A stretch of 21,589 nt of DNA, taken from the NCBI GenBank assembly GCA_029983595.1, contig JASBZD010000010.1, positions 1 to 21,589 of the forward strand. Direction: 5' to 3'. Both the position numbers and the translations under genes were made by a program. Of this stretch, positions 1 to 5,999 are shown in pieces. Under the pieces are notes generated by a model. It ran no database searches. It saw nothing but the letters and a program-made list of their open reading frames with translations, and had not been told where the DNA came from. How positions within the stretch are numbered: position 1 is the first letter of the stretch; the number at the start of each line of letters is the position of its first letter. This stretch comes from Peptoniphilaceae bacterium (lineage in GTDB: Bacteria; Bacillota; Clostridia; Tissierellales; Peptoniphilaceae).

Positions 1-148
1 CTCTTTTTGTGCTTATCTCATCAGGAGATGGGTTTGCGACTTGGTCATGAATTTTTTCAGGATTAATCACTTCATCTGGTCCTAGAGGTTCATTTGATAG
101 ATTTGGGTCATGTTGCATTCCTGGTCTATTTGGATTATTTTCGCTCAT
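1..148 (-). CDS. Small acidic hypothetical protein, N-terminal part (cut by window edge)
   Basis: An open frame reads leftward from an ATG at 148 and leaves the window after 49 codons without a stop. A good Shine-Dalgarno (AAAGGAG on the minus strand, about 156-163) precedes the ATG. The visible residues begin MSENNPNRPG and are rich in Asn, Pro, Asp and Glu, with repeated NP/DP pairs, and show no signal peptide or membrane segment. This looks like a disordered, hydrophilic N-terminus. I do not recognise the family. It could be a short stress-type protein like the one at 17515, or the flexible N-terminus of a larger protein. The gene is divergent from the RocB-like gene at 331. A GGGTAA element (minus strand, 192-197) upstream resembles the -10 elements in front of the stress-type genes at the other end of the window. 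Confidence 0.6.
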   Translation of the reverse strand, partial: MSENNPNRPGMQHDPNLSNEPLGPDEVINPEKIHDQVANPSPDEISTKR

Positions 149-191
149 TTTATCAGTCTCCTTTAAGTTTAGTTTTATTATTAATATTTAT

Positions 192-215
192 TTACCCATT
201 TTATATAAATAAATC
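192..215 (-). promoter_or_regulatory. Weak sigma-B-like promoter candidate for the minus-strand gene at 148
   Basis: On the minus strand GATTTA (215-210) is separated by 12 bases from GGGTAA (197-192), which is followed by ATA. The -10-like element matches the GGGWAW pattern of sigma-B-type promoters. The -35-like element matches only four of six bases of GTTTAA and the spacer is short. It gains weight only from similar elements upstream of the genes at 17515, 17901 and 19169. Confidence 0.25.
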
Positions 216-245
216 AGATATTATATTCCTTTATTATTAAAAGTG

Positions 246-273
246 TTACTTATTTATTATAATATGTTATAAT
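246..273 (+). promoter_or_regulatory. Probable housekeeping promoter for the RocB-like gene
   Basis: TTACTT (246-251) is followed after 16 bases by TATAAT (268-273), with a TG two bases upstream of the -10 box (265-266), i.e. an extended -10. A second TATAAT lies at 258-263. The region is so AT-rich that chance matches are likely. The start codon at 331 leaves a leader of about 50 bases. Confidence 0.45.
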
Positions 274-330
274 AAATTTTCGTTATTATGGTATATATAT
301 ATTATTATATGCTAGGAGGTTTTAATAATT

Positions 331-1959
331 TTGAATAGAGAAGATAAAATTAAAGATCTTTTATATAAGTTTGTTGGTACTAAGACTTACACTAATAGTG
401 AGCTTGAGTTAAATAATATTGATTATTATACTGAGTTTTTTAATTCAATTGATTATCTTAAAGAAAATCCAGAGATGTGTGGATTTTATGATATAGAAAA
501 TGATTTTCATGGTAGAAAAGTTTCGTGGGCTTTTAAAAAGGGAAATGGTCCAAAAACTGTAGTTTTAATCCATCATAATGATACTGTCGATATTGAGGAT
601 TATGGTGAGTATAAAGAGTTTGCACACGATATAGATAAAATTACTAAGATGTTTTATGATGGTGAGATTCCAGTTAATGAGGTAGTAAAGGCTGATATAG
701 ACGAAGGCGGGTGGATTTTTGGCCGCGGAGTCTGCGATATGAAGGCTGGCGGAGTTATTCAGCAGGCTTTATTTTCTGAATATGCAGCGGATGATAATTT
801 TAATGGAAATATTCTCCTTCTTGGTTTACCTGATGAGGAAAATCTTTCGGCTGGGATGATTGCGGCTGTGGATTTAATGAAGGAGTTAAAGGATAAGTAT
901 AATTTAGAGTATGTTTTAATGATAGACTCTGAACCTACTCAACCTAGCGATCCTTCTAAACCTAGATTTAATGATGGCAGTATAGGTAAGGTTATGCCTA
1001 TTGTTTATGTAAAGGGAAAGCTTGCGCATTCTGGATACGTATATCGTGGTCTAAATCCTATAAATATTTTAGCGGAGATTGTTAGACGTACTGAAATTAG
1101 TCCTGAATTTTTAGAAAAAATAGGAAATACAGTTACTCCTCCTCCTACATGGCTTTATTTTAAGGATAATAAAGAGGTTTATGATGTGAGCCTTCCTATG
1201 AGTGCTGGAGGATATTTATCTATTCTTACTCTGGAAAAAAATCCTAAGGATATTCTTGAGTCTATTAAAAAGATTTCTATTGAAGCTATGGATGATGTTA
1301 TCTCAGATTATGATAAGAGTTTTAGTAAGTTTAAGAAGCTTCAAGGATTAGATTATGATACAACTTTTAAAACTGATGTAAGATATTTTGACGATCTTTA
1401 TTCTGATGTAATTAAAGATATTGAAAATAAAGAGATTTTAGATGATCTTGAGATTTCTCTAGTGTCTGAAGTTAAATCTGGTGATTTAGATTTAAGAGAT
1501 GCATGCTTTAGATTTATGGAGCGTACGGTAGAGCTTTATAAAACTATTGAGCCAATTGTTATTATTGGGATTGCTCCACCATTTTATCCATCTTCAAACA
1601 ACAGATATTTAGAAGACCGTGGTATGGAGGATTTAATGAATAATCTTTCTGAGTTTTCTAAAGAGACTTTTGGTGTAGATTATGAGATTGAAAATTTCTA
1701 TACTGGAATTAGCGATCTTTCTTATGCTATGTTTTCAGAAGATGATGATGCGGTAAGTTATATAAGAAATAATATGCTTTTATATGGAAGTTTATATAAA
1801 ATTCCATTTGAGCTTATTAAAGAAATTTCTATGCCGGTATTAAATATTGGCCCTTGGGGAAAAGACCTTCATAAGGGCGTAGAGAGAGTATATGCTGAGG
1901 ATGTTTATATAAATACTCCAAAATATATAGATTTTGCAGTAAAAGAAATTTTAAAATAA
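331..1959 (+). CDS. rocB: M20-family zinc metallopeptidase, RocB-like (arginine utilisation protein family)
   Basis: 542 residues, close to the size of Bacillus RocB. The start is TTG at 331, supported by a perfect AGGAGG at 314-319. M20 zinc-ligand signatures are visible in order: HHNDTVD at 81-87 (H82, D84), GRGVCDMKAGG at 131-141 (bridging D136), LPDEEN at 166-171 (catalytic base and ligand E169/E170), MIDSEP at 197-202 (D199) and a C-terminal histidine in KDLHKG (H514). LAHSG at 231-235 matches the histidine loop of the dimerisation domain. The protein is cytosolic, with no signal peptide. M20 enzymes hydrolyse amide bonds of peptides or acylated amino acids. RocB is linked to arginine catabolism by its Bacillus operon, but its exact substrate is not firmly known. 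No arginine catabolic gene is adjacent here, so the symbol reflects family membership, not proven function. No terminator follows; the pyr promoter begins two bases after the stop. Confidence 0.8.
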   Translation: MNREDKIKDLLYKFVGTKTYTNSELELNNIDYYTEFFNSIDYLKENPEMCGFYDIENDFHGRKVSWAFKKGNGPKTVVLIHHNDTVDIEDYGEYKEFAHDIDKITKMFYDGEIPVNEVVKADIDEGGWIFGRGVCDMKAGGVIQQALFSEYAADDNFNGNILLLGLPDEENLSAGMIAAVDLMKELKDKYNLEYVLMIDSEPTQPSDPSKPRFNDGSIGKVMPIVYVKGKLAHSGYVYRGLNPINILAEIVRRTEISPEFLEKIGNTVTPPPTWLYFKDNKEVYDVSLPMSAGGYLSILTLEKNPKDILESIKKISIEAMDDVISDYDKSFSKFKKLQGLDYDTTFKTDVRYFDDLYSDVIKDIENKEILDDLEISLVSEVKSGDLDLRDACFRFMERTVELYKTIEPIVIIGIAPPFYPSSNNRYLEDRGMEDLMNNLSEFSKETFGVDYEIENFYTGISDLSYAMFSEDDDAVSYIRNNMLLYGSLYKIPFELIKEISMPVLNIGPWGKDLHKGVERVYAEDVYINTPKYIDFAVKEILK

Positions 1960-1960
1960 T

Positions 1961-1989
1961 TTGAAATCTTTATTTGAAAGTGTTAAAAT
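1961..1989 (+). promoter_or_regulatory. Promoter of the pyr operon
   Basis: TTGAAA (1961-1966) and TAAAAT (1984-1989) are separated by exactly 17 bases, a good housekeeping promoter. Predicted initiation is near 1996. This places the leader-peptide Shine-Dalgarno (AGGAGG, 2020-2025) about 25 bases into the transcript. It lies directly after the rocB stop codon. Confidence 0.65.
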
Positions 1990-2030
1990 AGTCCTAATGC
2001 AAATTTATAGAGTAGAAATAGGAGGTAGCA

Positions 2031-2138
2031 ATGGATAAATTTTTATTTTTTAGATGTTTACTTTCTATTTCTATTTTTATTCTATTTTATACTATGAGTT
2101 TAGAAAACTTATTTGGTTTTCTAGACTCTTTTTTTTAG
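2031..2138 (+). CDS. pyr operon leader peptide (35 aa), putative UTP-sensing attenuator ORF
   Basis: A 35-codon ORF starts at ATG 2031 with a perfect AGGAGG five bases upstream (2020-2025) and ends at TAG 2136-2138. The peptide starts MDKFLFFRCL and contains nine Phe and seven Leu, a consequence of a very U-rich message (2038-2090 is mostly T). The last 14 codons run through both arms of an intrinsic terminator, and the stop codon shares its first T with the terminator T-run. A ribosome translating to the end would therefore sit on the hairpin and prevent it from forming. This is the layout of the E. coli pyrBI leader (pyrL), where low UTP makes polymerase pause in U-rich DNA so that the ribosome catches up and blocks termination. 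The mechanism here is inferred from architecture. The peptide itself probably has no function. Confidence 0.75.
   Translation: MDKFLFFRCLLSISIFILFYTMSLENLFGFLDSFF
2096..2136 (+). terminator. Attenuator-type intrinsic terminator in the pyr leader
   Basis: A 13-bp stem pairs 2096-2108 with 2116-2128, fully paired if one T-G wobble is allowed. The loop is seven bases (2109-2115) and eight consecutive Ts follow at 2129-2136. It lies inside the leader ORF and 14 bases before the pyrF start codon, so it can only act as a regulated terminator of the operon. No competing antiterminator arm and no PyrR-type binding loop was seen in 1996-2095. Confidence 0.85.
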
Positions 2139-2149
2139 GGGAGGTTAAG

Positions 2150-2998
2150 ATGATTGTTGATAAGCTTTTTGAAAGAGTAAAAGAAAGAAGTTTCGTCTGT
2201 GTGGGTCTTGATACGGATTTTGAAATTCTTCCAGAATTTTTAAAGTCTAAAGGTGTCGAAGATGGGATTTTTAGCTTTAATAAGGAGATTATAGATGCGA
2301 CTGAAGAAGTTGTTTCAATTTATAAACTTCAGATTGCATATTATGAGGCTTATGGAATAGAGGGTCTTAAGGCTTATAAAAAGACCTTAGACTATCTAAG
2401 AGGAAAAGATCTTTTAACTATTGGTGATATAAAACGCGGTGATATTGCTAAAACTGCTGAAATGTATGCCAAAGGCCATTTTGAAGGAGATTTTGAGGTG
2501 GATTTTGTTACTCTAAATCCTTATATGGGATATGACAGCATAAAACCCTATATTCCATACTTAGAGTCAGGTAAAAAGGGAGTATTTGTATTACTTAGAA
2601 CTTCTAATCCAGGGGCTAAGGATATTGAATATCTAGAAGTAAATAATCGACCAATGTATTATGAAGTGGGTAAAAATTTAGAAGAGATGGGCGATAGCCT
2701 AAAGGGTGAGTCAGGTTATTCTAGTCTTGGAATGGTAGTAGGTGGTACTTATTCAGAGGAAGCTAGAGAAATTCGTGAAGAATATAAAAATACTTTCTTT
2801 TTAATCCCTGGTTATGGAGCACAGGGAGCTAAGGCAGAAGATATTAGACTATATTTAAATAATTTTAATGGTGGTATAGTAAATTCTTCCCGTGGAATTA
2901 TTAATAACTATAAAAATTATGAAGATGGCGAAGAAAATATAGGGAAATACGCATACGAAGCTGTTATGAAAATGAGAGAGGATATCTACGGTGAATAA
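2150..2998 (+). CDS. pyrF: Orotidine 5'-phosphate decarboxylase
   Basis: Decarboxylates OMP to UMP, the last step of de novo pyrimidine synthesis. The chosen start is ATG 2150, with GGGGAGG (2138-2144) upstream, giving 282 residues. The in-frame ATG at 2054 is rejected because its extension would overlap the terminator and leader ORF and has no ribosome binding site. Length and motifs match the longer OMP decarboxylase clade (about 270-290 aa): CVGLDTD (17-23), KLQIAYYEAYG (59-69), the catalytic Asp/Lys cluster GDIKRGD (92-98; D93, K95, D98), TLNPYMG (121-127), LLRTSNPGA (148-156) and the phosphate-binding end IPGYGAQG (219-226) with NSSRGI (245-250). First gene of a translationally coupled operon; its last eight bases overlap pyrK. 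Expression is presumably set by the leader attenuator just upstream. Confidence 0.95.
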   Translation: MIVDKLFERVKERSFVCVGLDTDFEILPEFLKSKGVEDGIFSFNKEIIDATEEVVSIYKLQIAYYEAYGIEGLKAYKKTLDYLRGKDLLTIGDIKRGDIAKTAEMYAKGHFEGDFEVDFVTLNPYMGYDSIKPYIPYLESGKKGVFVLLRTSNPGAKDIEYLEVNNRPMYYEVGKNLEEMGDSLKGESGYSSLGMVVGGTYSEEAREIREEYKNTFFLIPGYGAQGAKAEDIRLYLNNFNGGIVNSSRGIINNYKNYEDGEENIGKYAYEAVMKMREDIYGE

Positions 2999-3728
2999 TT
3001 ATAAAGAGGTTAAAATCTTAGAAAACACCCATATTGGCGAAAATGTATATAAATTAGTAGTAGAGGGAAAATTTGAGGGACGTCCTGGAGAGTTTTATAT
3101 GCTTAGAAACTGGGATAAGGATCCGCTTTTATCTAGACCAATAGCAGTATGTGATCTAGATGAGAATTCTCTTACTATGCTTTATATGGTTTTTGGAAGA
3201 GGTACTAGAGATTTTTCTAAACTTTTGTCAGGACAGACTATTAGTGTTATGGGACCTTTAGGAAATGGATTTAAAACTTTCGGCTATAAAAAAGTAGCTA
3301 TTGTAGCAGGCTCCGTGGGTATTGCACCGATGTATTATCTTGCTAAAAACCTAGATTGTAAAATAGATATTTATGCTGGGTTTGCAAATGATAGTTTCTT
3401 TATAGATGAATTTAAAGAAATCGTAGATAATATTTATATTTCGTCTGACAGTGGGAAAGTAGGATTTCATGGAAATGTCGTGGAGTTAATAAAATCAGTC
3501 GGGAAGATAGATGAATATGATCAGATATTTGTATGTGGAACTAATCCAATGGCGAAGGCGATGATGAATAATTTTGATAATTCTATTATGCAGGTTTCGT
3601 TTGAGGCTAGAATGGCGTGTGGGTTAGGCGTTTGCCTTGGTTGTGCGGTAAAGACGACTGAGGGAATGAAGAGAGCTTGTGTCGAAGGACCGGTATTTAA
3701 TGCATCGGAGGTGATTTTAGATGCTTAA
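2991..3728 (+). CDS. pyrK: Dihydroorotate dehydrogenase B, electron transfer subunit (FAD/[2Fe-2S])
   Basis: 245 residues. PyrK carries FAD and a [2Fe-2S] cluster and passes electrons between NAD and the FMN of PyrD in the heterotetrameric class 1B enzyme. The ferredoxin-reductase-type flavin motif is LLSRPIAV (46-53), followed by GPLGNGF (88-94) and the nucleotide-binding GSVGIAP (107-113). The cluster ligands are visible near the C-terminus as C210, C215, C218 and C230 (pattern C-x4-C-x2-C-x11-C), typical of PyrK. The start is GTG 2991, inside the end of pyrF (8-base overlap), with GAGAGG about ten bases upstream. The 3' end overlaps pyrD by eight bases. Both overlaps suggest translational coupling and balanced subunit amounts. 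All key cysteines are present, so the protein appears functional. Confidence 0.95.
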   Translation: MNNYKEVKILENTHIGENVYKLVVEGKFEGRPGEFYMLRNWDKDPLLSRPIAVCDLDENSLTMLYMVFGRGTRDFSKLLSGQTISVMGPLGNGFKTFGYKKVAIVAGSVGIAPMYYLAKNLDCKIDIYAGFANDSFFIDEFKEIVDNIYISSDSGKVGFHGNVVELIKSVGKIDEYDQIFVCGTNPMAKAMMNNFDNSIMQVSFEARMACGLGVCLGCAVKTTEGMKRACVEGPVFNASEVILDA

Positions 3729-4617
3729 AACTAATATTGCTGGAATTGAGTTTAAAAATCCTGTTATTGCAGCGTCTGGGACTTTTGGATTTGGAAGAGA
3801 GTTTTCAAAATATATTGATCTTTCTAGACTGGGGGGAATAGCTTCTAAGGGAGTTACTCTAAAAGAAAAACCTGGAAACTCTGGAATAAGAGTCTGGGAA
3901 ACTCCATCAGGACTGATGAACTCTATAGGGCTTCAAAATCCTTCTGTAGCGACTTTTATCGAAAAAGATTTAGACTATATGCTAGGACTAGGTACAGAAG
4001 TGTTAATTAACTTAGGCGGAAATACTCTAGAAGATTATGTAGAAGGTGCAAAGCTTATTGAAAATACTGACGCAAAGATTATTGAGCTTAATATTTCTTG
4101 TCCAAATATCGAAGAAGGTGGAAAATCTTTTGGGATGGTATGTAATGATGCAGTAACTGTTTTAAGAGCTGTAAAAGAAGTAAGTACTAAAAAGATATTT
4201 GTAAAACTTACGCCTAACTCTGGAGAACTAGTAGATGTAGCAGTTGCGTGCGAGCGAGAGGGAGCTGATGCGATAAGTATGGTAAATACTTTTAATGCTC
4301 TTGCGATAGATATTTATAGAAGAAAACCTGTATTTAATAATATAACTGCAGGGTTATCTGGGCCGGCTATAAAGCCGATTGCTTTAAGAATGGTAAGAGA
4401 TGTGGCAAAGGCTGTAAATATTCCGATTATAGGAATGGGTGGAATATGCGATTATAAAGATGCGATAGAATTTATTATGGCTGGAGCTACGGCTGTTGAA
4501 GTGGGTACATATAATTTTGTAAATACTCATGCAATGATAGATATAATAGAAGGAATGGAAGAATTTATGAAAGAACAAAAAATAAGTTCGCTAGAAGAAA
4601 TTAGGGGAATAATTTAG
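3721..4617 (+). CDS. pyrD: Dihydroorotate dehydrogenase B, catalytic subunit (class 1B)
   Basis: 298 residues, normal for class 1B PyrD. Oxidises dihydroorotate to orotate using FMN, with electrons leaving through PyrK. Recognisable motifs: ASGTFGFGREF (18-28), SKGVTLKEKPGN (42-53), LMNSIGLQNPS (65-75), the active-site loop NISCPNIEEGG (124-134) with catalytic base C127, VKLTPN, VNTFNA, and the FMN phosphate loop IIGMGGI with EVGTYNF near the C-terminus. A cysteine in the active-site loop and an adjacent pyrK together indicate class 1B rather than fumarate-dependent 1A. ATG 3721 has GGAGGTGA at 3707-3714. The gene overlaps pyrK by eight bases and is followed nine bases later by pyrE. Confidence 0.96.
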   Translation: MLKTNIAGIEFKNPVIAASGTFGFGREFSKYIDLSRLGGIASKGVTLKEKPGNSGIRVWETPSGLMNSIGLQNPSVATFIEKDLDYMLGLGTEVLINLGGNTLEDYVEGAKLIENTDAKIIELNISCPNIEEGGKSFGMVCNDAVTVLRAVKEVSTKKIFVKLTPNSGELVDVAVACEREGADAISMVNTFNALAIDIYRRKPVFNNITAGLSGPAIKPIALRMVRDVAKAVNIPIIGMGGICDYKDAIEFIMAGATAVEVGTYNFVNTHAMIDIIEGMEEFMKEQKISSLEEIRGII

Positions 4618-4626
4618 GAGGAAATC

Positions 4627-5211
4627 ATGAGAGAAGTAGAAGAAATTTTAAAAGAAAGCGAAGCACTACTTGAAGGACACTTTTTATTATCTTCAGGAAA
4701 ACATTCTAACAAATATGTACAATGTGCAAAAGTGTTAATGTATCCTGATAAGGCAGAAGAAGCTTTAAAACCAGTTGTAGAGGAAATTAAAAAAGATGGA
4801 CTAGAAATTGAAACTGTATTAGGACCTGCTATTGGTGGGATTTTAGTAAGTTATGAAATAGGTCGTCAACTAGGAGTTAAAACTATTTTTGCTGAAAGAG
4901 AAGAAAATGAAATGACTCTTAGACGTGGATTTACTGTAGAAAAAGGAGAAAAAATCCTTATTACTGAAGATGTAATTACTACTGGTAAATCTTCACTAGA
5001 GGCTATTAGTGCAGTTTCTCCTTATGGGGTAGAAATCGTAGGTATAGCTTGTCTAGTAAATAGATCTGGATCTGATACATTAAATGGTTTAAAAATATAT
5101 AGTGCAGCTGATCTAGAAATAAAAACTTTTGATAAAGATGACTGCGAATTATGTAAACAAGGCGTAGAACTAGTAAAACCGGGATCTAGAAAAATCTTAG
5201 TAGATGACTAA
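4627..5211 (+). CDS. pyrE: Orotate phosphoribosyltransferase
   Basis: 194 residues. Condenses orotate with PRPP to give OMP, the substrate of PyrF from the same operon. The type I phosphoribosyltransferase PRPP loop is LITEDVITTGKS (111-122). The orotate/PRPP contacts LLSSGKHS (20-27), GPAIGG (66-71) and the flexible-loop RR pair at 99-100 are also visible. A C-terminal DCELCKQG segment occurs in many Firmicute PyrE proteins. The start at ATG 4627 has AGGAGG at 4616-4621. It is the last gene of the pyr unit and is followed within five bases by an intrinsic terminator. pyrB, pyrC, carAB and pyrR are absent from the window, so the upstream half of the pathway must be elsewhere, or orotate or dihydroorotate is taken up. 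Confidence 0.96.
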   Translation: MREVEEILKESEALLEGHFLLSSGKHSNKYVQCAKVLMYPDKAEEALKPVVEEIKKDGLEIETVLGPAIGGILVSYEIGRQLGVKTIFAEREENEMTLRRGFTVEKGEKILITEDVITTGKSSLEAISAVSPYGVEIVGIACLVNRSGSDTLNGLKIYSAADLEIKTFDKDDCELCKQGVELVKPGSRKILVDD

Positions 5212-5215
5212 AAAT

Positions 5216-5240
5216 AAGTGCTATATAATTAGCACTTTTT
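5216..5240 (+). terminator. Intrinsic terminator of the pyr operon
   Basis: A perfect 8-bp stem pairs 5216-5223 with 5230-5237, with a six-base loop reading TATAAT (5224-5229) and a T-run at 5236-5240. The loop is an exact -10 consensus; see the finding on pgeF initiation. Confidence 0.85.
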
Positions 5241-5248
5241 AAATTATT

Positions 5249-5980
5249 ATGATATCAAATAAATTAAATGAAAATGGACTAAAAGTATTTATGACTGGCT
5301 CAGAATATTCCCTTTTTTCTAAAAGAGTAGGAGATAAAGTCATAGATGAGATAGAAGAAATAGCTTTAAAAAATAATATAAATCCAGATAATATCTATTC
5401 AGCTAAACAGGTCCATGGAAATAACATTGAGTACTGTGATGGATCTAATGGCGATAAGTTCTTATATGGTCGCACTTTTGAAGATACTGATGGGCTGATA
5501 ACTGATAAAAAGAATATTGTTTTAATGACAAAAATATCAGATTGTACCCCTATTGTAGTTTTTGATAAAGAAAAAAAGGTGCAAGGCTCGTTTCACTCTG
5601 GATGGCGTGGCACTTCTAAAAAGATTTCCAAAAAGGGAATTGAGATAATGGTAAGTAAGTTTAATTGCGATGTAGAAAATATTATAGCTTTTATTGGTCC
5701 TACTATTGATTATAAAAATTATGAAGTCGGATGTGAGCTATATGATGAGTTTTCGGATTTTAATAATCGCAAAGAAATATTTAAATCCCATCCATCAGAT
5801 AAAAATAAATATCTTTTAGATCTTAGGTTAGCTAATCTTTCTATACTTTTAGAATCTGGGATAAAAAGAGAGAATATTGAAATTTCTGAGATTTCGACTT
5901 ATACCAATAGAGATTATCACTCTTATCGCAGGGATAAACCAGACTATCATCTTAATGCGATATTTTCAGTGATAGAGTAA
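5249..5980 (+). CDS. pgeF: Peptidoglycan editing factor / YfiH-LACC1 family (purine nucleoside phosphorylase-like)
   Basis: 243 residues, the usual YfiH/PgeF size. The three zinc ligands of the family are in place: H56 in KQVHG, C99 in SDCTP and H116 in HSGWRGT (the signature motif). Further markers are DTDGLIT (79-85), IGPTI (149-153), YEVG (158-161) and SYRR near the C-terminus. In E. coli PgeF prevents misincorporation of L-Ser in place of L-Ala in peptidoglycan stems; family members also show purine nucleoside phosphorylase or adenosine deaminase activity in vitro. The start at ATG 5249 is needed to keep the conserved N-terminal strand, but it has no Shine-Dalgarno and lies only eight bases after the pyr terminator T-run. 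Initiation is therefore unusual. The yjiH-like gene follows after 19 bases, so the two are probably co-transcribed. Confidence 0.88.
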   Translation: MISNKLNENGLKVFMTGSEYSLFSKRVGDKVIDEIEEIALKNNINPDNIYSAKQVHGNNIEYCDGSNGDKFLYGRTFEDTDGLITDKKNIVLMTKISDCTPIVVFDKEKKVQGSFHSGWRGTSKKISKKGIEIMVSKFNCDVENIIAFIGPTIDYKNYEVGCELYDEFSDFNNRKEIFKSHPSDKNKYLLDLRLANLSILLESGIKRENIEISEISTYTNRDYHSYRRDKPDYHLNAIFSVIE

Positions 5981-5999
5981 CATTAGGAAAAAGGAATTA

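Noticed and set aside
2054..2149. Longer pyrF start at ATG 2054 (32 extra residues)
   Set aside because: The extension is low-complexity Phe/Tyr, overlaps the leader ORF and terminator in another frame, has no ribosome binding site, and the conserved N-terminus starts at 2150 with GGGGAGG.
1996..2150. PyrR-binding attenuator or known riboswitch in the pyr leader
   Set aside because: No PyrR loop consensus and no antiterminator/anti-antiterminator pair could be found; only the single terminator stem is present.
4384..4578. 64-codon minus-strand ORF in pyrD
   Set aside because: Antisense shadow rich in His/Tyr/Ser; no start signals.
5216..5237. TTAGCACT-like arm resembling half a CIRCE element near pgeF
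   Set aside because: The arms are separated by only six bases and followed by a T-run directly after an operon end, so it is an intrinsic terminator.
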